Below are positions 18,052-26,546 of a DNA stretch of 64,000 nucleotides, piece after piece. The translations under genes were made by a program, and so were the position numbers. The DNA lies in NCBI RefSeq assembly GCF_002903165.1, contig NZ_PPSK01000001.1:1-64000 (forward strand), given 5' to 3'. Below the pieces are notes generated by a model that was given only the letters and a program-made list of their open reading frames with translations, made no database searches and had not been told where the DNA came from. Origin of the DNA: Halopseudomonas oceani. Lineage in GTDB: Bacteria > Pseudomonadota > Gammaproteobacteria > Pseudomonadales > Pseudomonadaceae. Within the stretch, counting starts at the first letter, position 1, and each line of letters begins with the position of its first letter.

Positions 18052-18630
18052 ATGGCAAAAGGACGCAAAGCCCCCCGCCGCGGCGCCAGCCGCGCGCAAT
18101 CTGCGCCAAAGCGCAAAGGCATTCCCGGCTGGTTGTGGCTGGTCAGCGGACTGGTTATTGGTGTGTTCGTTACTTTCCTGCTGCAACTCGAGCCAGGGCG
18201 TGAGGAGGTCCGGCGCGCCCCCGAGCCGCCCAAGCCCGCCAACACCCCAGCGGCACAGCCCAGCACGCCGAAGCCGCAATACGATTTTTACACCCTGCTG
18301 CCAGAGTCGGACGTCAATGTCCCCCAGCAGCCTGCCCAGCCTGCTCCGGCGCCGACACCTGTACCTGCGCCCGAGGCCAGCAAGCCGGCCGCCAATGGCC
18401 CGTCCTACTATCTGCAGGCCGGTTCCTTTCGTCAGCGCTCCGACGCGGATCAACTGAGGGCGCAGATCCTGCTGCTTGGCCTGGACGTCAAGCTGGAGAA
18501 CGCCACCATCAACGGAAATCAGTGGTACCGCGTTCAAGTTGGCCCATTCAGCAACAAAGACAGCATGACCCAAGCCCAGCGTACTCTCGGTGGTAACGGC
18601 TTCAGCAACCTCCTGCCACAGCAGCGTTGA
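18052..18630 (+). CDS. SPOR-domain cell-division-type membrane protein
   Basis: The 192-residue protein starts with a very basic cytoplasmic tail, has one membrane helix (GWLWLVSGLVIGVFVTFLL, about residues 25-43), a proline/alanine-rich linker to about 115 and a C-terminal SPOR domain (YYLQAGSFRQRSDADQLRA... to the end). SPOR domains bind denuded peptidoglycan at the division site. The layout resembles FtsN, and its place after argS is conserved in Pseudomonas. Whether it is the essential FtsN is not shown by sequence. Confidence 0.88.
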   Translation: MAKGRKAPRRGASRAQSAPKRKGIPGWLWLVSGLVIGVFVTFLLQLEPGREEVRRAPEPPKPANTPAAQPSTPKPQYDFYTLLPESDVNVPQQPAQPAPAPTPVPAPEASKPAANGPSYYLQAGSFRQRSDADQLRAQILLLGLDVKLENATINGNQWYRVQVGPFSNKDSMTQAQRTLGGNGFSNLLPQQR

Positions 18631-18635
18631 GCCTT

Positions 18636-18664
18636 GCGCGCCCGTTTCTCGGGCGCGCTCTTCC
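18636..18664 (+). terminator. Terminator after the SPOR gene
   Basis: GCGCGCCCG-TTTCT-CGGGCGCGC forms a perfect 9-pair stem six bases after the stop codon, followed by TCTTCCTTT. It separates argS-SPOR from hslVU. Confidence 0.78.
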
Positions 18665-18755
18665 TTTGCCTTGAAATCCTGATCAGCGCCCCCAGATCAG
18701 GAAGCAAGGCAGCGATCCTGCCGCTTTTCCCCCCACAGCCAACCAGGAGTTGCGC

Positions 18756-19286
18756 GTGACTACAATCGTATCCGTACGCCGCCACGGCAAGGTCGTGATC
18801 GGTGGTGACGGCCAGGTATCCCTCGGCAACACCGTCATGAAGGGCAATGCCCGCAAGGTACGCCGCCTCTACAAGGATCAGGTCATTGCCGGGTTTGCCG
18901 GTGGCACCGCCGATGCCTTTACCCTGTTCGAACGCTTTGAAGCCCAACTGGAAAAACACCAGGGCAACCTCGTCCGCGCCGCCGTCGAGCTGGCCAAGGA
19001 CTGGCGCACCGACCGCGCCCTGCGCAAGCTGGAAGCCCTGCTTGCCGTCGCCAACAAGGACGCCTCGCTGATCATCACCGGCAACGGCGATGTCATTGAG
19101 CCTGAAGAAGGGTTGATCGCCATCGGTTCCGGTGGCCCCTACGCGCAATCCGCCGCGCGCGCCCTGCTGATGCACACCGAGCTGTCTGCTCGTGAGATCG
19201 TCGAAACCAGCCTCAACATTGCCGGCGACATCTGCATCTATACCAACCGCAACCTGACCATCGAGGAGCTGGACGCCAATACCTGA
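18756..19286 (+). CDS. hslV: ATP-dependent protease subunit HslV
   Basis: The 176-residue proteolytic subunit of HslUV starts at a GTG with CAGGAG upstream. This gives MTTIVSVRR, so that after Met removal Thr becomes the N-terminal nucleophile of the proteasome-type active site; an upstream in-frame TTG would abolish this. The GGDGQVS loop and the Lys of GNARKVRRL match the family. HslV dodecamers degrade misfolded cytoplasmic proteins when capped by HslU. hslU follows after 19 bases. Confidence 0.96.
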   Translation: MTTIVSVRRHGKVVIGGDGQVSLGNTVMKGNARKVRRLYKDQVIAGFAGGTADAFTLFERFEAQLEKHQGNLVRAAVELAKDWRTDRALRKLEALLAVANKDASLIITGNGDVIEPEEGLIAIGSGGPYAQSAARALLMHTELSAREIVETSLNIAGDICIYTNRNLTIEELDANT

Positions 19287-19305
19287 GGCGACCGGATTCA
19301 ACCCC

Positions 19306-20646
19306 ATGTCCATGACACCCCGTGAGATCGTGCACGAGCTGGACCGACACATCATCGGTCAGCAGGATGCCAAGCGCGCCGTCGCCATCGCCCTGCGCAA
19401 CCGCTGGCGCCGCCAGCAGTTGCCCGAGGCACTGCGCAACGAAGTCACCCCGAAGAACATCCTGATGATCGGCCCGACCGGTGTCGGCAAGACCGAGATC
19501 GCTCGTCGTCTGGCCAAATTGGCCCAGGCACCGTTCATCAAGGTCGAAGCCACTAAGTTCACCGAGGTGGGTTACGTCGGTCGCGACGTCGAATCCATCA
19601 TCCGTGATCTGGTCGATGCCGCCATCAAGCTGCTGCGCGAACAGGAGATGACCAAGGTTCGCTACCGCGCCGAAGACGCTGCCGAGGAGCGCATCCTCGA
19701 CGCCCTGCTGCCAGGCGCCCGCCCTGCCACTGGCGACCAGCCGGAGCGCAGCGACAGCAGCACCCGACAGCTGTTCCGCAAGCGCCTGCGCGAAGGCGAA
19801 CTGGACGACAAGGACATCGATATCGAGGTTGCAGACGCACCTGCCGGCATCGAAATCATGACCCCGCCGGGCATGGAAGAGATGACCAACCAGTTGCGCG
19901 ACATGTTCTCCAACCTGGGCAAGGGCAAGAAGAAAACCCGCACCCTCAAGGTCCGCGACGCGCTCAAGCTGGTGCGCGACGAAGAGGCAGCACGCCTAGT
20001 CAATGAAGACGACCTGAAGACCCGCGCGATCAGCGCCGTCGAGCAGAACGGCATTGTCTTCCTTGATGAGATCGACAAGGTCAGCAAGCGCGCCGACAGC
20101 GGCGGCGGTGCTGACGTTTCCCGCGAAGGGGTACAGCGCGACCTGCTGCCATTGATCGAGGGCTGCACGGTGAACACCAAGTTCGGCATGGTCAAGACCG
20201 ACCACATCCTGTTCATCGCGTCCGGTGCCTTCCACCTGACCAAACCGTCAGACCTGATTCCGGAGCTGCAAGGCCGCCTGCCGATTCGCGTTGAGCTGCA
20301 ATCACTGACGCCGAGCGACTTCGAGCGCATCCTGACCGAGCCGGATGCGTCGCTGACCGAGCAGTATCGTGCTCTGATGGCAACCGAAAACCTGAAGATC
20401 GAGTTCGCCCCCGACGCCGTCAGCCGCCTCGCGGAAATCGCCTGGCAGGTCAACGAGAAGACCGAGAACATCGGTGCCCGCCGTCTGCACACAGTGCTTG
20501 AGCGCCTGCTGGAAGAAGTCTCGTTCAGCGCCGCCGATCTGGCCGCCAAGCACGATGAGCAACCGCTGGTTATCGACGCAGCCTATGTCGACAGTCACCT
20601 CGGTGAGCTGGCCGTCAACGAAGATCTGTCGCGTTACATCCTTTAA
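19306..20646 (+). CDS. hslU: ATP-dependent protease ATPase subunit HslU
   Basis: This 446-residue AAA+ unfoldase (ClpY) feeds substrates to HslV. Walker [10 protein letters not shown] lies near residue 58, the pore loop is GYVGRDVE, the I domain covers about 110-240, Walker B is VFLDEIDKV and sensor 2 is GARRLHT. The C terminus ends in DLSRYIL, the tail that docks into HslV and activates it. Full length and intact. Confidence 0.97.
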   Translation: MSMTPREIVHELDRHIIGQQDAKRAVAIALRNRWRRQQLPEALRNEVTPKNILMIGPTGVGKTEIARRLAKLAQAPFIKVEATKFTEVGYVGRDVESIIRDLVDAAIKLLREQEMTKVRYRAEDAAEERILDALLPGARPATGDQPERSDSSTRQLFRKRLREGELDDKDIDIEVADAPAGIEIMTPPGMEEMTNQLRDMFSNLGKGKKKTRTLKVRDALKLVRDEEAARLVNEDDLKTRAISAVEQNGIVFLDEIDKVSKRADSGGGADVSREGVQRDLLPLIEGCTVNTKFGMVKTDHILFIASGAFHLTKPSDLIPELQGRLPIRVELQSLTPSDFERILTEPDASLTEQYRALMATENLKIEFAPDAVSRLAEIAWQVNEKTENIGARRLHTVLERLLEEVSFSAADLAAKHDEQPLVIDAAYVDSHLGELAVNEDLSRYIL

Positions 20647-20649
20647 CCC

Positions 20650-20736
20650 AAGCCGCAAGCTTCAAGCGGCAAGCGAACAGCAGATCGTGCGCGCCATGCG
20701 ATCTGCTTGAAGCTTGAAGCTTGAAGCTTGAAGCTC
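20650..20736 (+). repeat. Tandem heptamers with a nested hairpin after hslU
   Basis: Four consecutive copies of GCTTGAA (20708-20735) sit opposite AAGCTTCAAGC on the left. Inside, AGCAGATCG (20681-20689) pairs perfectly with CGATCTGCT. The whole can fold into one long stem. It may end the hslU message or be a short dispersed repeat; there is no T-run. Confidence 0.6.
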
Positions 20737-20747
20737 AGGACTCTGCC

Positions 20748-21128
20748 ATGCCCGCACCTATCCCGACCCGCATCAAGTTGCACAAGGCCTCGCGCACGCT
20801 GGAGCTGGGGTATGCCGACGGCAGCAGCTATCACCTACCTGCTGAATACCTGCGGGTCATGTCGCCCTCGGCTGAGGTGCGCGGCCATGGCAGCCCCATC
20901 CTCCAGACCGGCAAGATCAACGTTGCGTTAACCGGCATCGAGCCCGCTGGCCGCTACGCGCTCAAGCTGGTTTTTGACGACGGACACGACAGCGGCCTCT
21001 ACAGCTGGGACTACCTCTACCACCTCGCCACCGAGCAGGTACAGCGCTGGCAGTCGTACCTCGACGAGCTGCACCAAAATGGCGCATCGCGCGACCCCGA
21101 CGTCAGCGCTATCCGCTTCATCCCCTGA
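20748..21128 (+). CDS. DUF971 domain protein
   Basis: This 126-residue protein has the small domain found at the N terminus of gamma-butyrobetaine hydroxylases and as a free-standing protein (DUF971): LELGYADGSSYHLPAEYLRV, then ALKLVFDDGHDSGLYSWDYL. I started it at the ATG giving MPAPIPTRI, since the upstream codons come from the heptamer repeat. It sits between hslU and phaC1 as in other Pseudomonas. Roles in iron-sulfur handling have been suggested for the family, but nothing here shows it. Confidence 0.85.
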   Translation: MPAPIPTRIKLHKASRTLELGYADGSSYHLPAEYLRVMSPSAEVRGHGSPILQTGKINVALTGIEPAGRYALKLVFDDGHDSGLYSWDYLYHLATEQVQRWQSYLDELHQNGASRDPDVSAIRFIP

Positions 21129-21249
21129 CAAATTCCCTCCTCAACACCTGTCTGACACATAGATCTGGTTAAGTCGACCCAGTCAAAAAAAGGCGTTAAC
21201 AGCACACAAGCTGCGTGCTAACGTGTCTCAGGAGTGCGACACCAGGAAG

Positions 21250-21266
21250 CTGGTTCAATTCTTGCT
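21250..21266 (+). promoter_or_regulatory. Sigma54-like promoter upstream of phaC1
   Basis: CTGGTTCAATTCTTGCT keeps GG and GC ten bases apart and TTGCT at -12, but the -24 box is TGGTTC rather than TGGCAC. It ends 47 bases before the phaC1 ATG. Sigma54-type sites have been proposed for phaC1 in other pseudomonads. Confidence 0.55.
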
Positions 21267-21313
21267 GGACTGCATTCAGAGCGGCTTCCCTGCCTCAGAT
21301 TGGAGCGTTGAAA

Positions 21314-22996
21314 ATGGGCGACAAAACCAATAACGAAAATCTGGCCAACAAGGCCAGCGAACATATTCTCGGTCCCAACCCGGTGGTTGGTGTACCAGCG
21401 CGCGACCTTATCAGCACTGCCCGGATGGTGTTACGGCAAACGGTCAAACAACCCGTCCACAGCCTGCGTCATATCGGCCGCCTGGGCCTGGCATTTACCG
21501 ACGTGATGCTGGGCCGCTCACAACTTGCCCCCAGCGCCGACGACCGCCGCTTCGTCGATCCGACCTGGAGCCAGAATCCGCTCTACCGTCGCTATATGCA
21601 GACCTACCTCGCCTGGCGCAAGGAGCTCAACAGCTGGATTACCAGCTCGGACCTGTCAGCACAGGACATCAGCCGTGCGCAGTTTGTCATCGCCCTGATG
21701 ACCGAGGCCATGTCACCGACCAATACCGCACTCAACCCGGCCGCCCTCAAACGTTTCTTTGAAACCGGTGGCAAGAGCATCATGGATGGCCTCACCCACA
21801 TGGCCAAGGACATCGCCCACAACGGCGGCATGCCAAGCCAGGTGAACATGAATGCCTTTGAGGTCGGCGGCAACCTGGCCACCACTCGCGGCTCGGTCAT
21901 CTTCCGCAATGAGGTGCTGGAACTGATCCAGTACAAGCCGCTGACCGAGGAGGTCTACGAGCGTCCGGTGCTGGTAGTACCGCCGCAGATCAACAAGTTC
22001 TACGTCTTCGACCTGTCGCCGGACAAGAGCCTGGCGCGCTACCTGGTCAGCAACCACATGCAGGGCTTCGTCGTCAGCTGGCGCAACCCGACCAAGAGCC
22101 ACCGCGAGTGGGGGCTTAGCACTTATATCGACGCGCTCAAGGAAGCGGTCGACGTGGTGCTGGACGTGACCGGCAGCAAAGACCTGAGCATGCTCGGTGC
22201 CTGCTCGGGCGGCATCACCACCGTCTCCCTGCTTGGCCACTATGCCGCCCTGAAAGAGAAGAAGGTCCACTCCTACACCCTGCTGGTCAGCGTGCTCGAT
22301 ACCGAACTCAAGACCCAGGTTGCGCTGTTTGCGGACGAACGCTCGATCGAAGCAGCACGGCGCATGTCGTATCAAAGCGGTGTGCTCGAAGGCCGCGATA
22401 TGGCAAGGATCTTTGCCTGGATGCGGCCCAACGACCTGATCTGGAACTACTGGGTTAACAACTACCTGCTGGGCAACGAGCCGCCGGTGTTCGACATCCT
22501 GTTCTGGAATAACGACACCACCCGCCTGCCCGCTGCGCTGCATGGCGAGTTCTTGGAAATGTTCAAGACCAACCCGCTCACCCGCCCTGGCGCGCTGGAG
22601 GTCAGCGGCACCCCGATTGATCTCAAGCAGGTGAAGAGTGACCTATTCGTCATCGCCGGCCTGAACGATCACATTACCCCCTGGGAAGCCTGTTACAAGT
22701 CGGCCATGCTGATGGGCGGCAAGTGCGAGTTCGTGCTGTCCTCAAGCGGTCATATCCAGAGTATCCTGAACCCGCCGGGCAATCCGAAAGCCCGCTTCTT
22801 TACCGGCGGCGATCTCAGCGGCGACGCCAAGCAGTGGCTGGAAACCGCAACCAAACAGTCTGACTCCTGGTGGCAATACTGGCGCGATTGGCTGCATACC
22901 CGCGGCGGCAAACGCAAACCGGCTCCGACGGTCCTTGGCAATGAGAACTATCCGGCGCTGGAACCAGCACCGGGTACCTACGTTCACGAGCGCTGA
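21314..22996 (+). CDS. phaC1: Class II poly(3-hydroxyalkanoate) synthase PhaC1
   Basis: The 560-residue enzyme polymerises medium-chain 3-hydroxyacyl-CoA at the PHA granule surface. The catalytic triad is visible: Cys297 in the lipase-like box GACSGG, Asp452 (GLNDHITPW) and His480 (SSSGHIQS), matching class II numbering. The start ATG at 21314 gives MGDKTNNENL as in PhaC1 proteins. It is the first gene of phaC1-phaZ-phaC2-phaD. Confidence 0.97.
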   Translation: MGDKTNNENLANKASEHILGPNPVVGVPARDLISTARMVLRQTVKQPVHSLRHIGRLGLAFTDVMLGRSQLAPSADDRRFVDPTWSQNPLYRRYMQTYLAWRKELNSWITSSDLSAQDISRAQFVIALMTEAMSPTNTALNPAALKRFFETGGKSIMDGLTHMAKDIAHNGGMPSQVNMNAFEVGGNLATTRGSVIFRNEVLELIQYKPLTEEVYERPVLVVPPQINKFYVFDLSPDKSLARYLVSNHMQGFVVSWRNPTKSHREWGLSTYIDALKEAVDVVLDVTGSKDLSMLGACSGGITTVSLLGHYAALKEKKVHSYTLLVSVLDTELKTQVALFADERSIEAARRMSYQSGVLEGRDMARIFAWMRPNDLIWNYWVNNYLLGNEPPVFDILFWNNDTTRLPAALHGEFLEMFKTNPLTRPGALEVSGTPIDLKQVKSDLFVIAGLNDHITPWEACYKSAMLMGGKCEFVLSSSGHIQSILNPPGNPKARFFTGGDLSGDAKQWLETATKQSDSWWQYWRDWLHTRGGKRKPAPTVLGNENYPALEPAPGTYVHER

Positions 22997-23020
22997 GTGG
23001 CGCCCAACAGAGAGCTGTCC

Positions 23021-23887
23021 ATGCCGCAGTCCATTGTCTTTCGCACCATTGAGCTGGACGGTCAGTACCTGCGTACTGCCGTCCGCCCCGGCTCCAGCTC
23101 CCTGCCACCGCTGCTGATCTTCAATGGCATCGGCGCAAACCTGGAGCTGGTCTTTCCGTTTATCGAAGCGCTGGACCCTGATCTGGAGGTCATCGCCTTC
23201 GATGTGCCCGGTGTCGGCGGCTCGTCGACACCCATGACGCCGTTCCGGTTTCCGGGCCTGGCCAAGCTGGCCGCACGGATGCTGGATTACCTCGACTACT
23301 CGCAGGTCAACGTCATTGGCGTGTCCTGGGGCGGGGCGCTGGCACAGCAGTTTGCCTACAGTCACCCCGAGCGCTGCAAGAAGCTGATTCTCGCGGCCAC
23401 CTCGGCTGGCGCTGTAATGGTCCCTGGTCGGCCGGCGGTACTGATGAAGATGGCCAGCCCACGGCGCTACATTCAGCCATCGCATGGGGTCAGCATCGCC
23501 CCCGATATCTACGGCGGGGCATTCCGCCGCGACCCGCATCTGGCAGAAAAGCACGCTTCCAAGGTCCGGTCCTCAGGCAAGCTGGGCTACTACTGGCAAC
23601 TGTTCGCCGGGCTTGGCTGGACCAGCGTGCACTGGCTGCACAAGATCCGGCAGCCAACGCTGATTCTGGCCGGTGACGACGACCCCATCATTCCGTTGAT
23701 CAACATGAAGTTGCTGGCCTGGCGCATTCCCAACTCGGAGCTGCACGTAATCGACGACGGCCACCTGTTTCTGGTGACTCGAGCGCAGAGTGTTGCACCG
23801 ATGATCATGGCCTTCCTTTCCGAAGAGAAGCAGCCCGCCGTGATTCGCCACACAATCCCGGGCAAGCAAACGCCACACCATGGCTGA
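23021..23887 (+). CDS. phaZ: Intracellular PHA depolymerase PhaZ
   Basis: This 288-residue alpha/beta hydrolase releases 3-hydroxyacids from stored medium-chain PHA. The nucleophile is Ser102 in GVSWGG; LAGDDDPIIPL supplies the acid and DDGHLFLV the histidine. It has no export signal, consistent with action on intracellular granules. It begins 24 bases after phaC1, so synthesis and breakdown genes share a transcript, as in P. putida. The start is the ATG giving MPQSIVFRTIELDG. Confidence 0.95.
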   Translation: MPQSIVFRTIELDGQYLRTAVRPGSSSLPPLLIFNGIGANLELVFPFIEALDPDLEVIAFDVPGVGGSSTPMTPFRFPGLAKLAARMLDYLDYSQVNVIGVSWGGALAQQFAYSHPERCKKLILAATSAGAVMVPGRPAVLMKMASPRRYIQPSHGVSIAPDIYGGAFRRDPHLAEKHASKVRSSGKLGYYWQLFAGLGWTSVHWLHKIRQPTLILAGDDDPIIPLINMKLLAWRIPNSELHVIDDGHLFLVTRAQSVAPMIMAFLSEEKQPAVIRHTIPGKQTPHHG

Positions 23888-23926
23888 TCGTCTGGCAACA
23901 CGGGCACGGAAGCCGTAGGCTAGACC

Positions 23927-23944
23927 CCAAGATACGTATCTGGA
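23927..23944. promoter_or_regulatory. Palindrome between phaZ and phaC2
   Basis: AGATACGTATCT is a perfect 12-base dyad, extended with one mismatch pair to CCAAGATACGTATCTGG. It lies 14 bases before the phaC2 start codon. It may be an operator or a short mRNA hairpin next to the ribosome site. Confidence 0.4.
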
Positions 23945-23957
23945 TCAGGAAAGCTGG

Positions 23958-25583
23958 ATGCCCGAACACCCCCATGGACGATTACCCACCACCACCATTG
24001 GGGCTGATGTTTCGAGCAGCCTGCTGGCGCTGCTACGCAGCCTGATACGCCAGCCGTGTCACCACGCCGACTACCTGCGCCGCAGTTTGAGCAAGGTGCT
24101 TCAGGCCCTGCAGGGGCGGCTCGATCTCAGCACGCTGAACGACGACCCGCGTTTTACCCATCCCGGCTGGCAGGCAGCCTTGCCTCAGCGGGCACTGCAG
24201 CTATGGCAGGCCTGGCAGCTGCCGCTGGCCGACTGGCTCGACGGACTTGAAGTTGCCGAGCACGAACGCGCGCAACTTCGCTGGCTGTTGGTGCAACTGG
24301 CTGCAGCAGCATCACCCAGCAACAGCCTGCTCAACCCCGAGGTTGCCGAAGCGGCCCGCCAAAGCCGCGGCCAGAGCCTGTGCCGGGGAGGACACAACCT
24401 GTGGAGCGACCTGGCCAGCGGCCGCCCCTTCGCCCAGCCCAATCTGGATACCAGCCATCTGCTGGGACGAGACATTGCCTGCAGTCCGGGCCGGGTTATC
24501 GCTCGCCACGCCGAGTTCGAACTAATCTGCTATCAGCCGTTGACCGATCAGGTACACGATAAACCGCTGCTGATCGTGCCGCCGCCGATAAATCGCTTCT
24601 ACCTGCTCGACCTGACCCCGGACACCAGCCTGATCCGCTACGCCCTGCAACAGGGTCTGCAGGTGTATCTGATCAGTTGGCGCAACCCCAACCCCAGCCA
24701 CTGCAATTGGGGACTAGCTCGCTACGTCAGCGCCAGCCAGCGCGCACTCAACGAATGTCTGCTGCATAGCGCCAGCGCGCAGGCGACACTCACCGGGATC
24801 TGCAGCGGCGGCCTGATTGCCGCCCTGCTCTGCGCCTGGCAGGCAGCGAGCGACCATACCCGCCAACTCAGCGCGTTCAGCCTACTGGTGACGCCACTCG
24901 ACACCCGCCTGCAGACTGACGTCATGCGGCTCAGCGGACCGGCAACCCGACAGCGTCTACGCCAACGGGTCTGGCGCGACGGCTACCTGGACGCCCGCAG
25001 CAGCGGTGCCGCCTTCGGCTGGATGCGTCCCGAGCAACTGGTTTGGACGCCCGCCGTTACCCGCTACGCGTTAGGTCAGGAGCTTAAGCAAAACCCCGTC
25101 ACCACCTGGGGGCACGATCACACCCGCCTGCCGGCGCAACTGGTAGAAGACCTGTTTGACCTGCTGGATCGCGACCCGCTTGGCCTGCCGGGCAACCTGC
25201 AGCTGAACGGCGAGCCCATCGATCTGGGCGCCGTCACTCTGCCCAGCTGGCATCTGGCCGCGCGCCGTGACCACATCGTGCCGTGGCAAAACACCTACCC
25301 CGGCACCCGTCTGGGGGGCGAGAAAGTCTTCAATCTGTGCCACAGTGGCCATATTCAGGGGCTGCTGTGCCCACCCGGTCACCCACGAGCCCACTTTCAG
25401 CATGGCAACGCAAACGCCGTCTCGACGGATGATTGGTTAGCCTCAGCCAGCACCGTGCAGGGCAGTTGGTGGCCTGCATGGAGCACCTGGCTGAAGCAAC
25501 ACAGCGGCGAGCTGGTTGATGCACCGGTTCATACCGATGGTGGCCACGGCCCTGCGCCCGGCCTTTACGTCCAACAGCAATGA
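23958..25583 (+). CDS. phaC2: Class II poly(3-hydroxyalkanoate) synthase PhaC2
   Basis: This second medium-chain PHA synthase has 541 residues, about 20 shorter than PhaC1, mostly at the N terminus. The triad is intact: Cys282 in GICSGG, Asp438 (AARRDHIVPW) and His465 (CHSGHIQG). The conserved PPINRFYLLDLTPD and LISWRNPNPSH blocks match PhaC1. The first about 100 residues are more divergent. PhaC2 enzymes usually differ from PhaC1 in monomer preference. It lies between phaZ and phaD, with phaD 7 bases downstream. Confidence 0.96.
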   Translation: MPEHPHGRLPTTTIGADVSSSLLALLRSLIRQPCHHADYLRRSLSKVLQALQGRLDLSTLNDDPRFTHPGWQAALPQRALQLWQAWQLPLADWLDGLEVAEHERAQLRWLLVQLAAAASPSNSLLNPEVAEAARQSRGQSLCRGGHNLWSDLASGRPFAQPNLDTSHLLGRDIACSPGRVIARHAEFELICYQPLTDQVHDKPLLIVPPPINRFYLLDLTPDTSLIRYALQQGLQVYLISWRNPNPSHCNWGLARYVSASQRALNECLLHSASAQATLTGICSGGLIAALLCAWQAASDHTRQLSAFSLLVTPLDTRLQTDVMRLSGPATRQRLRQRVWRDGYLDARSSGAAFGWMRPEQLVWTPAVTRYALGQELKQNPVTTWGHDHTRLPAQLVEDLFDLLDRDPLGLPGNLQLNGEPIDLGAVTLPSWHLAARRDHIVPWQNTYPGTRLGGEKVFNLCHSGHIQGLLCPPGHPRAHFQHGNANAVSTDDWLASASTVQGSWWPAWSTWLKQHSGELVDAPVHTDGGHGPAPGLYVQQQ

Positions 25584-25590
25584 GCAACCG

Positions 25591-26205
25591 ATGAAAACCC
25601 GCGACCGAATCCTGCTCTGCACGCTGGAGCTGTACAACACCCACGGTGAGCCGAACGTCACCACACTGGACATCGCCAACGAGCTGGAGATCAGCCCAGG
25701 CAATCTGTACTACCACTTCAAGGGTAAGGAAGCCTTACTGGAGTCGCTGGTCGATGACTTTCTGCTGACCACCCGCGCTCTGCTGGTCAGTGCCGAGGAA
25801 CCCGACGAGGCAACTCCAGAGGACCTCTGGCTGCTGCTGCATCTGCTGTTCGAAGCGATCGCCACGCACCGTTTCCTGTTTCAGGACCTGTCCAACCTGA
25901 TGGGCCGCTACCCCTACCTCCGCCAGGCCATGTCCCCCTGGCTGGCAGCACTGCGCGCCCGGCTGGATCAGGTACTGCAGGCCCTGCGTGACAGCGGGCA
26001 CCTGATCTGCGATGCCGATGCCGAACAACGGCTGCTCGACGCGCTGTGCCAGACCACCCTGTTCTGGCTCGACTACCAGCGCGTAGCGGGTAATGGCGAG
26101 CTTGATGCCGCCAGCGGCGTGCAACAAATGCTTGGTTTGCTGCGCCCCTGCCTCGACGAGGAAACTGCCGAGTGGATGCAGCTACTGATTGAACGCTACG
26201 ACTGA
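25591..26205 (+). CDS. phaD: TetR-like PHA regulator PhaD
   Basis: The 204-residue protein has an N-terminal TetR helix-turn-helix (TRDRILLCTLELYN, then NVTTLDIANELEISPGNLYYHFKGKEAL) and a ligand-binding C-terminal domain. In P. putida PhaD activates both phaC1 and phaI promoters, probably with an acyl-CoA ligand. The start MKTRDRILLC fits the family. It closes the rightward pha operon, convergent with phaIF. Confidence 0.94.
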   Translation: MKTRDRILLCTLELYNTHGEPNVTTLDIANELEISPGNLYYHFKGKEALLESLVDDFLLTTRALLVSAEEPDEATPEDLWLLLHLLFEAIATHRFLFQDLSNLMGRYPYLRQAMSPWLAALRARLDQVLQALRDSGHLICDADAEQRLLDALCQTTLFWLDYQRVAGNGELDAASGVQQMLGLLRPCLDEETAEWMQLLIERYD

Positions 26206-26301
26206 TCGCCTTTACCCAGGCGGTAAAACGGTTCATCGCGGATTAGGCGCGTAAACAGCCTCCTTCGGTTTACCATTTCATCCAGCACGGTTGCCGAGTC
26301 A

Positions 26302-26405
26302 GCCTTTCGCCTTTTTCTGTGAGCCAAGGGTGGCTGCTTGCCCTGCCCCCCCTTAGCGATCTCCCGCCAATCCTGCGCTACTCGCCCGCGTAAACGGGAA
26401 GAACC
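26302..26405 (+). repeat. Dispersed intergenic repeat, truncated copy B
   Basis: GAGCCAAGGGTGGCTGCTTG and the segment CGCCAATCCTGCGCTACTCG followed by CCCGCGTAAACGGG match the two ends of copy C at 55485 in the same orientation, but about 130 bases between them are missing. The 341-base gap between phaD and phaF holds this copy, a short AT-richer stretch and the phaF terminator, and no gene. Confidence 0.72.
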
Positions 26406-26493
26406 CCGGTGCCCACTCAACGATCTGAGCATTCGGTAAATCGTCCCGGCTTAGTAAGCAGTAGCGTCATCCGGGAATTGAGTGAAGAACCAA

Positions 26494-26528
26494 TAAAAAA
26501 CCCCGCAGTGAAGAAGCAGTGCGGGGTC
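26494..26528 (-). terminator. Terminator of phaIF
   Basis: On the minus strand ACCCCGCA pairs with TGCGGGGT and is followed by TTTTTTATTGG, just after the phaF stop codon. The pha operons converge here. Confidence 0.88.
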
Positions 26529-26546
26529 GGGTACGACTGAGTGCGA

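Noticed and set aside
18750-18755. Upstream TTG start for hslV
   Set aside because: It would place two extra residues before the catalytic Thr and prevent formation of the N-terminal nucleophile.
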